A DNA stretch of 64,000 bases from contig JAHRBC010000005.1 in the NCBI GenBank assembly GCA_022702545.1, positions 4,735,501 through 4,799,500 on the forward strand, in the 5' to 3' direction. A model generated the notes under the pieces. The model was not told the origin of the DNA and ran no database searches. It saw nothing but the letters and a program-made list of their open reading frames with translations. This DNA is from Phycomyces nitens. Lineage: Eukaryota; Mucoromycota; Mucoromycetes; Mucorales; Phycomycetaceae. Positions 1 to 11,317 of this stretch are shown here, piece after piece (the stretch's first letter is position 1; each line of letters starts with the position of its first letter). Made by a program: the position numbers and the translations under genes.

Positions 1-1
1 T

Positions 2-410
2 CAACAAAAATCTACATCATTTGTAACTCCATGGATAGAGCACACCCTTGATCCTAACCGAGCACAAGGTGATGTTCGACTTCTTCTGCTATTTCCATGT
101 TTACGAAATTTTCAACTGCGATCTTCCCTGAATGCTCTTCACTCTATTTTGTCTGCTATGGATTCCATTTCGCAAGATTTCTCTTTTGTTACCGCTAGCT
201 ACCCTACTTGTCTTTCTCTACAGATATTGGATATAGTTGTATTTTCTGATCCCTATGGACGTAGTAAATCAGGTTGGAAATGGCTTTTAGCGTCTGATAC
301 ATTCATATACGATGAAAAACTCCAGGCAATCCGTCCTCGCACTCCTGACGAAAGGACACTATCACCATTACTCATTTACAAACTATTTCGAGATCTCGCT
401 AAACAATGAG
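2..410 (+). pseudogene. LINE ORF2 fragment (post-RT region)
   Basis: An open frame runs from the window edge to a stop at 408-410. It has the low-complexity hydrophobic and aromatic character of the region between the reverse transcriptase and the C-terminal zinc knuckle of fungal LINE ORF2 proteins, including a SGWKWLLASDTF-like stretch. The 5' part lies outside the window. The same LINE copy seems to resume at about 2080, beyond the Tc1-like element, where the CCHC-type knuckle appears. Assignment rests on that continuity and on weak resemblance to the minus-strand LINE at 56.3-58.9 kb; alone the fragment would be hypothetical. Confidence 0.45.
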
Positions 411-728
411 CTACACTTACCCCGTTTTTTTTTGGCGACCCACATTACCTCCACTTGAACATCCTTTGCTCGTTCTGCCTATAAACCCTCTGTCTGTTAG
501 CTATTCTCCCTTTGTTACTGCTTTTCATACACGATGTGATACATAACTCTTTGTTTATTATAAAGATAAAAACCAACTAAAGAAACAGTTAGCTAAATAT
601 AAAGATAAAATACTATGGATTTCCTACCGAAATAGAGATCGTTGGTTATGAAAGATTTGATGAGAATACGTATGAAAGTTAAAAAGGGTGAAGAAAAGAG
701 GAAAGTTAAAAGTTGACTAAAATATATA

Positions 729-2077
729 CAGTCACTGGCAGTTGATTTACATACAGTAGCCTAAAATTAATTTTTTAAATTTGGATGGTCAACATTAAAC
801 ATAGAAGTACTCCATTTATATTACTGTTAGAAACTCGTAGTTTTATGACAATATATTTTGAAGTATGTATTTTAAATAAAAACATAAAAAAAGACATATT
901 TAATATTTTGTTGTGCCTCCTTTTGCATCTATTACAGCTTGACATCTATTTCTCATACTGCCAACTAAACGTCCTGCATACTCCAAGCTAAGTTTCTCCC
1001 ATTCTTCTCATAAGGCCACCTTCAAATCATTAAGAGACTTGATTATGGCTCTCCTCTTGTCCACAAGCATTTCTAAAGCATTCCATAAGTGCTCAATGGG
1101 GTTCAGATCAGGGCTTTGAGCAGGCCAGTACTCAAAACCTCTGATCAAATGAGTATCCTTCCACCATCGAGCATATCTACCTGTGTGGCAGCTTGCACCA
1201 TCTTCCTGAAGAAGGAAGTCTCTATCCTAACTTCTGGAAATGGTTGTGAACCATGGATGGAATGTGTTTGCCAAGATATCAACATATGTATCTTGGTTCA
1301 CAGTGTGCGGTTCCACGATCGTCAAAGGTCCAAATCCTCCAGCCCAGAAGCAGCCCCAAACCATTACTCCACCACCACCCTACTTCACTGTTGAGATGGT
1401 GTGTTGTTCCTCATATCTCTTACCAATTTTTTGAAGCACTCTCTTAGCACCATCATTGCCTTCCAGGCAGAAACGCGACTCGTCTGACCAGATTACATTT
1501 TTCCATTGATTATCAGACCAATTTACTCTTTCCAAAGCCCAACGAAGTCTGGCCTTCTTGTGTTTCTCTGTCAGTCTAGGTTTATGTGCTGCAATAAAAG
1601 ATTGGAAGTCTAATCGCTTGACAAAGGCGATTACAGTTTTTTTGGACACATTAATCTCCATGTTGGCTAATGACGTTTTGAGCTGATTATAGGATGCAAA
1701 TGGATCCTTTTGAATGGTCCTTTCCAGATGTTTATCTGCTCTGTCATCTAGTTTTCTTTTTGCTCCAGGTTGTTTTTTAGGGAAAGGGCAATCAAAAGTC
1801 TTGATGCGTTTGACAATTGTTTGCACACTAGACCTCAGTATCTCAACCATGTTCGCAATCTGCTGGAGAGAATGTTTGGCTTTGTAAAGGAAGTATACGC
1901 CCCAGTAGTTTCTATCTTTGCGGTTTTTATATGGTCCACGTATATTATGTTCTGATTCTTCAGATGCCATGTTCATTTGATTAATAAACTGATTGAGAAA
2001 AAACGAATTTTGTTTAAAAAAAAGTATGAAAATTTGAGATTTTTATCAAATGTATGTAAATCAACTGCTTGTGACTG
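729..2077. mobile_element. Tc1/mariner-like element, copy 1 (1,349 bp)
   Basis: Inverted termini read CAGTCACTGGCAGTTGATT at 729 and, on the other strand, CAGTCACAAGCAGTTGATT from 2077. Both flanks are TA (727-728 and 2078-2079), the standard Tc1/mariner target duplication. The single gene lies on the minus strand and is broken. The element interrupts a LINE remnant whose pieces lie on either side. Its length equals that of the copy at 9678-11026 although their termini differ, so these are two families. Confidence 0.9.
900..1976 (-). pseudogene. Tc1-like transposase, two nonsense codons
   Basis: A DDE transposase that would cut and rejoin the element's own termini. The reading frame starts at 1976. 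An N-terminal helix-turn-helix region is followed by the first catalytic motif, WSDESRF. The frame is interrupted by TAG just after the codon at 1380, where relatives read a GGG-S/G-VMVWG motif, and by a second TAG near 1225. After these stops the same frame resumes with QEDGASCH (second Asp) and SPDLNPIEHLW (catalytic Glu) and ends ..GGTTKY at 900-902. By my count 35 residues separate the second Asp from the Glu (DD35E). It cannot make a full-length protein. Confidence 0.88.
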
Positions 2078-2079
2078 TA

Positions 2080-2680
2080 TTGTGTGTAAATTGAAATATT
2101 GGATTTGGTAATCCTGACAATCGTTGTACCAAATGGTAATACTGCGTATAACCATTTCAGATGCAAATAATTCCGTGACCTCAGTGCAACTCACTTCCGT
2201 GATATATGCCGAGACCCTTCTGATGCACATAAAACCCCACTACCACTCATACCTCAAAGTATACGGAATCGTGCCATTCTCAACACCCTCTCGTGTCGAA
2301 CCACTCTCCACCATCGTGCACCCTCTCTTTTTGTCACTACTGAATGTCCGATTTGTCATATTGAAGATGATACTTTACATCACTTTCTCTACCAATGTCT
2401 TCTAAAATTGATAGTATGGCAAAGCGCTTGGAACAAGTATTTTAGTCACCGTCCCCAGCTCACCGATATACATTCTGCAATATTTTGCTTAAACTTCCCT
2501 CTCAATCCATTGCTTGACTATCCCGTCTACGCCAGTCAAATTCTCAGTAGAATTGTACTCTCTATATGGCGGTCACATTGGAAGCTAATATTTGATGATA
2601 CACCCTTTGTTCTCTCTTCGATCCTCCTCCAAATAGACTCACTCATCGCACAACTGTCTTTTGAAACAGATTTAACATAG
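2080..2680 (+). pseudogene. LINE ORF2 3' end with zinc knuckle
   Basis: Continues the LINE remnant interrupted by the Tc1-like element. Around 2347-2405 the frame reads CPICHIEDDTLHHFLYQC, the Cys-Cys-His-Cys knuckle found at the C-terminus of fungal LINE reverse transcriptases (zf-RVT type). It is followed by about 90 residues to a stop near 2680 with a conserved-looking IVLSIWRSHW segment. The minus-strand LINE at 56.3 kb has the equivalent CPLC..H..C motif and a matching tail. A short A-rich stretch follows at about 2718. No intact start or RT domain is present. Confidence 0.65.
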
Positions 2681-2863
2681 ATATTCCTAGATTTTCTACT
2701 TCTCTTTCAATTCTTATACAAAAAAAAATAACGTTCCTCTTCGTGACACGTAATAAATAGCAGGACTTTGTTCCTTCTACAAAAAAACATTATTGTTATT
2801 CTATTTCTATACCTTTTTTCTCATTCGAATCATACCATGTCTCACTAGATTAACAATAAACCT

Positions 2864-3150
2864 TTGCATAAGCGAAAGCAGCTTTCAGATTACCAGAAAG
2901 ATATGATAATTGGAGGTGCTCTCCATAACATCACACAATCTGCCTTTTCAATCAAAACTGGTATACCCAGAGCGACTGTCCAAAGAACTATACAAAGATG
3001 GACAAACAGGCACTGCATTTCCCAAAAAGCAAAAAGGACGTTCAAAGATCCTTAATGAGCCCAATTTACGCCATCTTAAGAATGAAATGAAAAGAATCGT
3101 AGGGATACACTTGGAGAGCTGTACAAAACCATGAGAGACACAATGAGCTG
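2864..3150 (+). pseudogene. Tc1-like transposase, 5' fragment
   Basis: Starts with ATG at 2864. The first 60 residues (SDYQKDMIIGGALHN.. then IPRATVQRTIQRW) look like the paired helix-turn-helix DNA-binding part of a Tc1/mariner transposase. A frameshift occurs at about 3000-3050, after which GTAFPKKQKGRSKIL.. continues the GRP-hook region in another frame and a further shift gives TLGELYKTMRDT. Homology stops near 3146. The catalytic half resumes only at about 4480, so the gene is split and decayed. Confidence 0.75.
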
Positions 3151-4479
3151 ACACGTGTTGAGTTTCTGGTTGTGGAGCAACTGGTCAGAATTATTGATAA
3201 ATGATATTCTTGCAAGGAATTCGGACTTTGGAAGAAACAGAAAAGGGAAAACGGACAGAACAGAGAGAGAAACAGACGGAAAACGGGACAGAACAAGAGA
3301 AAGAGAAAAACGGACAGAAAACGGAAAACGGAACAGGTACAACTTAATATTCCCTCAGGACGATACTCAAGTTGGATTCAGATAAGTAAAAAGAATAGAC
3401 GATCCAATGATCCGATGATACAATGATACAATGATATTTTTTATTACGAGGACAAACTTGTCCCTTTTATACAAAAGGTCAATTCGAAGAATTTGATATT
3501 TTTTGAGAGTGACAACTGGATCCACGGATCCTCTTGAAGTTGATCTACCGATCAACGGGTTTTGTTCAGAATTAAGCGAAGAGAGAATAAGTATGATCAC
3601 AAAAATATGGATCAGACTTAGACAACAATAAAATATACAAAAAAGGAAACGAAAAGAAGTAAAGGTCCTGTAGAATAGTGAGACTATTTTTCCAGTTCGA
3701 ACTAAGCAGTCTGTCCGTAGGAAAAGACGTGGGGGTTGCCCTAAGCGATAAATTGTTGTCCCACCTATGGGAAGTAGGATATGAAATAGGGTCACGGACC
3801 AACTAAATAAAAACAAGTTCTTTCTCGTAGTTTTGTTTTAGAGAGTATCTCGAGAGATCCCCTGAGCGAAAGTAGAGATATAAGACCCACCCAGAGCCTT
3901 GATTTGAGTTGATAGCACTGATTGATAATCGGAAAACAGACTTTCACAAAGCACTGCACACCCCAGTGAGAAACAGCTACGAACATCGGCCAGAGACCGC
4001 CTACCAGCTACATCTCAGTACGCTACATCCATCCCCACCAACACCTATCCTCAGCCTTATCAATTTCAATTCGTTCTCGAGCCGGAACACCCCATCTCCA
4101 TCGCTCTTAAACTCCTGGACTCTAACCCTTTGCCCAACATTACAGTCCAATTTAAAATTGTACTGACCGATCGGTTTAGTTTCAAGGTCAGCGGTCAGGT
4201 GATTTTGGGTTGACAATAAGGAGGGAAGGCAGATGACGTTTCTACGCAGATCACGTGATTTTAGGGTTGAAAACAACGGGGCAAAAGTGATGACGTTTCC
4301 AGTCCAAGTTACGTTAATTCCCAATATGGAAGTCGGACTGGTACTTTTGGTTGAAGCTGGAAAAGACCACCACGGACGTGTCAGAGCAATTACATCTCAA
4401 AGACTACCATCCACCGTGCCAATCGTAGGATTAGATTGTCTTCTTTTCGCACTGTATTTAAACCCCAGCTATCCAACAG
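3151..4479. other. Unassigned DNA inside a Tc1-like gene
   Basis: About 1.3 kb separates the two halves of the Tc1-like pseudogene. It has a purine-rich stretch at 3230-3335 built on ACGGACAGAA-like units, and a short repeat of ATGATACA at 3395-3435. No open frame here resembles a known family. It begins close to TGTTGAG at 3156 and ends close to CCAACA near 4472, which would fit a solo LTR, but I could not find matching 5-bp target duplications, so that reading stays weak. Some transposase sequence is also missing across the junction. Confidence 0.35.
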
Positions 4480-5130
4480 GCACAAAAAGAAATGATTAGC
4501 TTTTGCCCATCACTCGAGAAAAACCAACCAAAGATGGAGTGATAACTGGACCGATGAATCGAGCTTCGTGCTTTTTTCCCAAGGATGGAAACATGCCAGT
4601 GTGGCGCTTTCCGATAAAGAATTTCAGAAAAGACTATATTATGATAATAATGCAGTTTGGCGGTGATTCAGTAATGGTGTGGGCTTATGTGCGGGCAGAA
4701 GGAGTCAGCCCTTTGAAGACCATAATCAACACACTTGACCATTATGCCTATATCAACTTACTTGGGAAAAAACTTGTCCCTTTCTTGGACAACTTGAATG
4801 AACTTCATGACGGGGAGTTTATTTATCAAGACAAGATTCCTTGTCATAAGTCGAACCTGGATGAGGACTGGAAGAAATGTCAGGGTATTCCAGTAATGGT
4901 ATGGCCACCGAATAGTCCAGATCTGAGCCCTATTGAGAACTAATGGGCTTATATTGACCGCATGGTGAGGGCAAGAGTGTTGGCTCAAAAAAATATCAAG
5001 GAGTTGGATTCCGCAATCCACGAAGAATGAAAGAAAATACATGTTAAAGTATGCAATAGGCATTGTATGTCAATGCCAAATCATATAGCCAAAATGAAAA
5101 AGGCAGGTGAAGGCTCTAAAAATTACTGAG
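4480..5130 (+). pseudogene. Tc1-like transposase, 3' catalytic fragment
   Basis: The catalytic half of the decayed element. The first Asp motif is visible as WTDESSF at about 4540-4560 in one frame. The frame then shifts to one that carries QFGGDSVMVWAY, IYQDKIPCHKS (degenerate second Asp motif) and WPPNSPDLSPIEN with the catalytic Glu near 4938. A TAA follows directly and the tail (WAYIDRMVRARV..) continues beyond it. Multiple frameshifts and stops show long decay. I could not place inverted termini with confidence. Confidence 0.75.
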
Positions 5131-5386
5131 TTTTTTAAAAAACACTATTATTATTGAATGTCGTCTGTTTCTACTCGTATATTTTTATCTATGGTTTAGT
5201 AAGCAGATGTGAGTATAATACAGCAAGAGAGTTAAAGAAGTTTTTTTTTTTTTTTTTGGATTTGGCGAATATTAAATTGACTCGTTACTATGGGAAGGAA
5301 TCTGTATTATAACCAATTGCATTTCAACTGCCTTTATTTTTAATTTGGCAGCCAGCCAACATTAAAGAACATCCTTTTATATCGAC

Positions 5387-7452
5387 ATGTCCACTGAGTC
5401 ACTATCCGCTTTGATCATAAAGTGGCTTGAAGATCGGGCTGCAATCCGACTCGAACCTAAATATTTCAAGGAATGGTACAACAGATGGGGTGCCGATCCG
5501 TCCAATAATCCACATGATCTTCAAGCTGTTTATGATGCTTCTCATCTAAACTTTTTAAATCAAAATATACTAAAGACATCTCGATCTGTCATACCAGAAG
5601 ATCATGGAAAACAACTTTTTATGGCCTTCCCACCAACTAGCTTACGTTCGACCGGAGTAGTATTACAGATTATGGATACTGTTGACATTAGTCACTCAAT
5701 CAATTCATTGCTCTCATGCATCTCAAAAGATGGCAGATCTCGACGGTACAAAACACCTGAAGACAATACTACAATAGACTTTCCACGTGGGACTCTTAGA
5801 TGGGTTCTATCTGATGGCAAAACACAGATCACAGCTATAGAGATTCAAAAGATACCCAATCTGAATCTCAAGACACCCTTTGGCTGCAAGGTACCCAATT
5901 GATCAAATATTCCTACTCTTATTCTTCAAAGAGATCTTATTTAAAATATTGTTTCACGATAGATTTGTATCAAGAACTGTAATGTATCAAATGGAATATT
6001 ATTCCTGACTCCAAATAATACAAAAGTGTTGGGTGGCAAGGTGCCTATGCTTTACAGCGGCAACATGATGGTTGAACTTGAACGTCGCCTCAAGAAAAGA
6101 GTTGGGTAAGAGACTTTTCAAGTTGATTTTATTTATCTCTAAAGAAATCTCAAAGAAAACTAGAAATGGAGGGTAGTATGGACTCTTTTATTCAAAATAC
6201 TTTTAATGACGATCTGGAAAGCGTTCATCCCTCACCCCAATCCACAGAAACACCTCTGTTTTTGCATAATACTCCACGGGAAGATGAAGCTAAAAGTTCA
6301 TTTGAAGATCAAAATCGTCTTGAAATTATCGATTCTGCGAAAATCAGGAGTTCAATACCTTACAGAGCAACCACACCTTGCTCAGATGACAACGTTTGTC
6401 AGGCTGAATCTACGGAATATACAAACCCTTCCAGAACATCCTCTGCTTTGCACCATAGTAGATCACTACAAGTTGACACGATCTATCCTCAAAACCACCT
6501 TAAAAGTCACTCGTCGTCTGCTTCAAAAGAAAATCTACTTGTATCTCAAGCGAATCTGCCTATAGAATCGCAAGAGGGAGGTTCTCCATTGTCAATATCT
6601 ACTCAAAAAAAACTCTCTCTCAAAAGACGTTCTCAATACCAATTGTCGGACCAAGATACAAAGAAAAGCACTCCATATGTATCTCCTTATTTCTTTACTC
6701 AATCTCATCAGGATTCTAATCAGGAATCCGAAGCAGAAGACGAGAGTTTACCAGATGATACCTCAAAGTGGATGGAGGATAATCTGGTGATTATCATTGA
6801 AGATAATCCAGTAGAGATTAAAAAAGAAAAAGACGACCACACTCTAGATGAGCCTATAAACTCATGTAGACGCCTTCATCAATTACTCTTACGCTTGAAA
6901 AATTCCGAAAAGGCCAATCATCCAGACCAGGTTCTTTTAGAGGTAGATTGAAGTGGGGATGTATAAGCAATATTTATTTTAAAGAACACGTATATTCATC
7001 TCATTTTTCTAGTGTAAAAGTAGCAAACTGGGCAAGATGAGAGTCAACACGATTTCAGGATATTACCAAATTGTTTATCTTGTTGATCCTGATTCTAAAG
7101 ATATGACTGAAGATGTAGCTGTTGTTTTTGGAGACAAGGTAGAACTAGTAAACCATGTCTTGTCAAATGCTCTAATTCCATCATAGTTTATCACTGAACT
7201 TACTGGAAAACCCTATTCAAAAGTGTATGAACTGGACAAGAACGACAAATCAAAAAATGAATTAAGAAGGGTTAGTATAATGGCCATGGTGGACTTATAG
7301 AGACTGACAGTTCATTTTGTATGTAGGTTATTAAGATGTGCCATTCGAAATTACTTAAAACACAGGCCCTGGTAAAGTTGGATCTTACATTGATGGAAAC
7401 TTCAGAGGACGGAATACCCATGCCAAAAGTTATTGAGTATACTCCTTGTTAG
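5387..7452 (+). CDS. RMI1: RecQ-mediated genome instability protein 1
   Basis: RMI1 is the OB-fold subunit of the nuclear BLM/Sgs1-TOP3-RMI complex that dissolves double Holliday junctions. I read six exons with GT-AG introns: 5387-5890, 5975-6105, 6156-6942, 7013-7138, 7187-7270 and 7327-7452. They join in frame to 585 codons with no break. Exon 1 has the N-terminal helical region and the OB1 signature FPRGTLRWVLSDGKTQITAIE. Exon 2 continues with NGILFLTPNNTKVLGG, typical of the end of the first OB fold. The middle (about residues 215-470) is acidic, Ser/Lys-rich and low complexity. Exons 4-6 encode an OB2-like C-terminal part (ISGYYQIVYLVDP.. ITELTGKPYSKV.. LVKLDLTL). This is the only intact host gene I can support, and it sits between transposon remnants. 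Exon 3 acceptor choice was decided by frame. Confidence 0.88.
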
Positions 7453-7639
7453 CTATTAAAACAATACATTTGAGAGTTTTAGATATGAAAAGGTGCCACT
7501 ATACTTGTGTGTGAAATAAACCATTTTCTGGCATACAAAGTAAATACTTTATCAAAAATTATTCAATTGCTAATAAATCTTTAAAAAATAAAATTGTCTA
7601 TAAACACAAAGTGTTGGCATGATCCTTCACAATTAAGTC

Positions 7640-8218
7640 ATTAGAGAAACAGCGATCTTGGAGATCATGAATCTGGTTAAAGGAGATAGATCATGGCTTT
7701 CTCTGCTGTCATATCCGACCTGCCTAAACAAAGCACACAGTATGAAAGATAAACACATACCAAGTCTAATACCTTTGGTCCCGTATCGTTTCTTCAGAAC
7801 GAGTATCGCTAACCCGCAACGGTCAACCTACTCAGAGCAATGAGAACAATGTTATCGTCATGCCATCTTCAATGCCACTGGCCGTAAGTCGATTGGATAA
7901 GAAGGGTTCATTGCATTGGTCCACGACCAATATCAGTCTCACCGCTATATTGCCTTCTGCAAAGATGGTCCCCGTCGCCTCCTTGAAATCAACTTCTCCA
8001 CTATGAACGACATAGATATCCAACGAGCATGTCAGACTGGACTCCACTTCCCCAACGAGAACACTGCTGTTCTTGGCACTTCTGGCCTGGAAACAGGGAC
8101 CATCATTCAGCTTGACAGCCTCTCTCGCTTGCCAATTATTGATCTTCCTGATCTACTTTATGGCCTACGCACTAGTCTTGTCCCCTATGACCGTATCCTC
8201 GATGTTGGTATTTGCCGT
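7640..8218 (+). pseudogene. Possible LINE ORF1 (gag-like) remnant
   Basis: An open stretch at 7916-8218 encodes about 100 residues ending LVPYDRILDVGICR, resembling the RRM-like end of gag-like ORF1 proteins of Mucorales LINEs, where a short IxDLPxxL..L..yGxVLDVG pattern recurs. An in-frame stop and a frame change occur upstream at about 7900. The frame is cut exactly where CACTACGGC begins (8219), so the remnant was interrupted by element X0. Family assignment is from pattern memory only. Confidence 0.3.
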
Positions 8219-9677
8219 CACTACGGCGAAAAAAACGGTAGCTAACTACCGTTTTGGTAGTAAAGACTCTGTATAAGGCGATTTCGGTAGCTGTTACCCT
8301 TTTTTTAGTGCGAAAAAAAAGGTAGTTATGAGGCAAGAATAGGCACAGCTACCGTTTTTTTTATCCAACCAAAATCGTTTCTTTATATACTATAGCCTCT
8401 CTTTTATATTACTTTATACACTAGCACCCATTCTTTTTTTACTGCCATTTATTTGAAATAATGGTTTATTTTTTATTATAATTTTGATTTATTTCAAATA
8501 ATATTAAAATATATATAATAATAATGTAGAAACATACCAAAAGCAAATACTATTTAATATTATAAAACGTATATAGTACAAACCTTTTACTCAAGCTATA
8601 CACGATGCCAACAACATGTTGTTATGACTTAGATAGCCTTTGGTCTTCATTGATTGCTATAAAGATATTGTGGTCAGAGAATGAAACAATCAAATAAACC
8701 GAGCAAATTGTTTTGGGTAGCATACCAGTATATATTGTGCTTGTTAATCTGCGTGCCAAGCATCCCTTGAATTAATGACACTATGAAACGTACAGATGTA
8801 AATACTAGATATGGTAGAAGGAGAATAGAGAATGCGCAATATGATTAATTAAAGAGTGTAAACATATTATAATATTCTTACCATAGAAAAGATATTGCTG
8901 TAAAGTCAGCTCATAAGATTTAAAACTAATTCAAATATAATGGTAGTTGGCAGAATAAGTACATCATTAAGAAAACAATATATATATTCTACAGAGATTC
9001 CCAGGTGGTGAGGTGGAGAACAACAAACTTTGGTGTAATATACCTGTAAAAAATTTTCGCCTTTTTTTAGTGTCTGAAAAATTATGAGATGAGTGTTTCA
9101 TTCCTTGATTAATGATAGCAGAGATGAAGATGTGGTATACAAGATTCCAATCGGATGTTTATGCCATTGACAACCTTACATAAGGGAAGGTCATTTAGTT
9201 TTACTTCAAAGAAGTATAGCAAAGCAAAGAAAAGAAATATAAACTAACCTCGGCGTAATACAGCTATAAAACATTTTCATTTTTTTTTGGTGTTTGAAAA
9301 CGGGCAAGATGTGTTTTTCATTCCTAGATTAAAAACAACAGAGCTGAAGATGTGGCATACAAGATGCCAATCAGGCATTTATTAAGGTGGCAATCTTACG
9401 TGATAGAGAGTTATTCGATTTTATTTCAAAGGAGAGGACCAAAGCAAAGATAAAACAGGTAAAGGAAAAGAGGAAAAGAAAAAGTGCGCTAAAACATATA
9501 CTAAAAATATGAGAGAACCAATAAAAGCAGCCTAAAGAATATTAAAGCCCTGGTCTGTTTCTCTTTGATGAAGGCTCATTGCTCATTTCTAGTGGTGTAA
9601 ACTTATATCAAACAGTAGGAATATTATATTAATACTAGATTGAGAATAGATGAGCAATAAAAAAGCTCTAACTTATA

Positions 9678-11026
9678 CACTGAGTGGGAGAAATTAAAGA
9701 AACGTTTTTTAAACTCAATAAATCTTTTAAACTTGGAGCAGTTTTCTTTTCTTTTAAATCAACAACATTTATAATGAATCAACAAATCAACAACACGACA
9801 TTACTGCCTGAGATCTCTTCTAAAAGCAAGAAAAAGACGGACAATGTTACACGCGCCATCATTGTACATGAGAGCATTGTAAATGGCACTAAGCAATGTG
9901 ACATTGCCAGAAAGCTCAATGTTAGCAAGCTTGTTGTAACAAGAGTACTCAAGCACTACAAAAATACCGGCTCATACGAAAAAGTTAAGAACCCAGGCAG
10001 ACCATTAAAGCTTACGGAGAGGGATGGGAGAGAGATTCTTCGGGAGATCATGAAGGATCCAACACAGACAATGTCAGCTTTGAGAAAGTCTGCTACCACA
10101 CCTACATCAGCCAAGACTTTCCGCAAGTTTCTTCATAAACAAGGAATATACTCTAGGAGATTGATCAAAAAGCCTAAGATCTCCAAAGAAAATCAGAAAA
10201 AACGGTTGAAATGGGCAATGGCTCATCTCCATTGGAGCATCACAGAATGGAACTCCATCATCTGGTCTGATGAATCGCGCTTCAAGCTCCACGGAAGTGA
10301 TGGACGCCGGAGAGTCCTTCGGTACAACAATACTGGTCTTCTCTCCACTTTCATCTCACCAACTATGAAGTTTGGAGGTGGTTCTGTTATGGTTTGGGGA
10401 TGTTTCTTTGGGAAGGGTGTCGGAGATTTAAAATTTGTGCCAGGGAAGATTGATTCCAAGAAGTATATCCAGACTTTAGAAGAGGGATATCTTCCCTCCC
10501 TTGCTAGATTTAAGGAAAAATCAAGTTGGAGACGGTTCAGACTACAAGAGGACAATGCCAGCTGTCATGTGAGCAAGATGACTACGGCATGGAAGCAGCA
10601 GCACAGGCTGAAACCTTTGCCTGACTGGCCAGCCCAAAGCTCTGATCTCAATCCAATTGAGCACCTTTGGGACTATCTTGGAAAGAGAATCAGGTCCAGA
10701 AGATATAACTTATACAGTTTATATCATATCAGACATGCTTTGGAGAGGGAATGGAGGCGTATTCCAAAGGAATATTTGGAAAGCCTAATTTCCAGTATGC
10801 ATAAAAGATGCCAGGCAGTCATAGATGCCAAAGGTTGTCCAACAAAGTATTAATAAATAATCAATATTATTATATATTTTGAAAGAAAACAATCCTTTTT
10901 ATTCACTCTGAGTTTTCTATACTCATTACATTATTTTTTTCCATCTTTTTTGATGTATGAATGTGAGGTTTTTTTTGTGAAGTTTTGCGGGCTATAAAAA
11001 GTTTCTTTAATTTCTCCCACTCAGTG
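9678..11026 (+). mobile_element. Tc1/mariner-like element, copy 2 (1,349 bp)
   Basis: Perfect inverted termini begin CACTGAGTGGGAGAAATTAA and extend through ..AGAAAC (26 bp). They start at 9678 and end at 11026, with TA on both sides (9676-9677 and 11027-11028). The element contains one intact transposase gene. It interrupts X0: sequences flanking it on both sides match a contiguous stretch of X2 near 33.25-33.40 kb, which serves as an empty-site relative. Near-perfect termini and an open gene suggest recent arrival and possible activity. Confidence 0.95.
9774..10853 (+). CDS. Tc1-like DD35E transposase, apparently intact
   Basis: Catalyses cut-and-paste transposition of the surrounding element. 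I chose the ATG at 9774 (359 aa): the longer open frame from 9684 lies partly inside the inverted terminus and is unlikely to be translated. The N-terminal part has a helix-turn-helix (DIARKLNVSKLVVTRVLKHY) and a GRP-type hook (NPGRPLKL). The catalytic triad is visible as WSDESRF, QEDNASCH and SSDLNPIEHLW. By my count 35 residues lie between the second Asp and the Glu, against 34 in canonical Tc1/mariner. The frame ends ..GCPTKY, matching the decayed copy's GGTTKY end. No intron or break was seen. Confidence 0.93.
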   Translation: MNQQINNTTLLPEISSKSKKKTDNVTRAIIVHESIVNGTKQCDIARKLNVSKLVVTRVLKHYKNTGSYEKVKNPGRPLKLTERDGREILREIMKDPTQTMSALRKSATTPTSAKTFRKFLHKQGIYSRRLIKKPKISKENQKKRLKWAMAHLHWSITEWNSIIWSDESRFKLHGSDGRRRVLRYNNTGLLSTFISPTMKFGGGSVMVWGCFFGKGVGDLKFVPGKIDSKKYIQTLEEGYLPSLARFKEKSSWRRFRLQEDNASCHVSKMTTAWKQQHRLKPLPDWPAQSSDLNPIEHLWDYLGKRIRSRRYNLYSLYHIRHALEREWRRIPKEYLESLISSMHKRCQAVIDAKGCPTKY

Positions 11027-11317
11027 TAGTACATCTGTCATGATTGGTGATTCAGCCTCGTCATCTGTTTGAAATACCTCATCTTCTGAAAGAAAAGAAC
11101 TGCTTGCTCCTTCCTGCTACAACATAATAAAAATATTGTATTAATTATAATGTATATTCAAATGTTTGTTAATTAATAAACTTGCCTGGCTGTTCTCTGC
11201 CATTTTTCTCTTACAGGTCTGGTTTGCACTTTTAAAGGTGTCTCGGAGAAGATTCTTGGCACACCACATTCTTTTGCACTTGTAAATGTGGAGTGCTATT
11301 GTCCTAGCCGTGCCACA

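Larger units (their letters stand above)
8219..11317. mobile_element. CACTA-type element X0, reversed and truncated
   Basis: Begins with CACTACGGCG at 8219, followed by a subterminal palindrome (ACGGTAGCTAACTACCGT, 8234-8251) and more ACGGTAG/CTACCGT units to 8360. Through about 8700 it is the reverse complement of the right end of X1 (about 25.1-25.66 kb). Segments at 9590-9670 and 11030-11290 resemble X2 (about 33.2-33.6 kb) and are interrupted by an intact Tc1-like element at 9678-11026. The other terminus is not found: homology stops where the Mutator/OTU fragment starts. The rest (8.7-9.6 kb) is AT-rich with no supportable gene; two similar blocks near 9050-9230 and 9260-9440 suggest a local duplication. 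Confidence 0.7.

Noticed and set aside
3156..4472. Solo LTR between the Tc1-like halves
   Set aside because: TGTTGAG start and CCAACA end are suggestive, but no matching target duplication or second LTR was found.
9684..9773. Upstream start of the Tc1-like transposase at 9684
   Set aside because: It would be encoded by the inverted terminus; the ATG at 9774 gives the usual family length.
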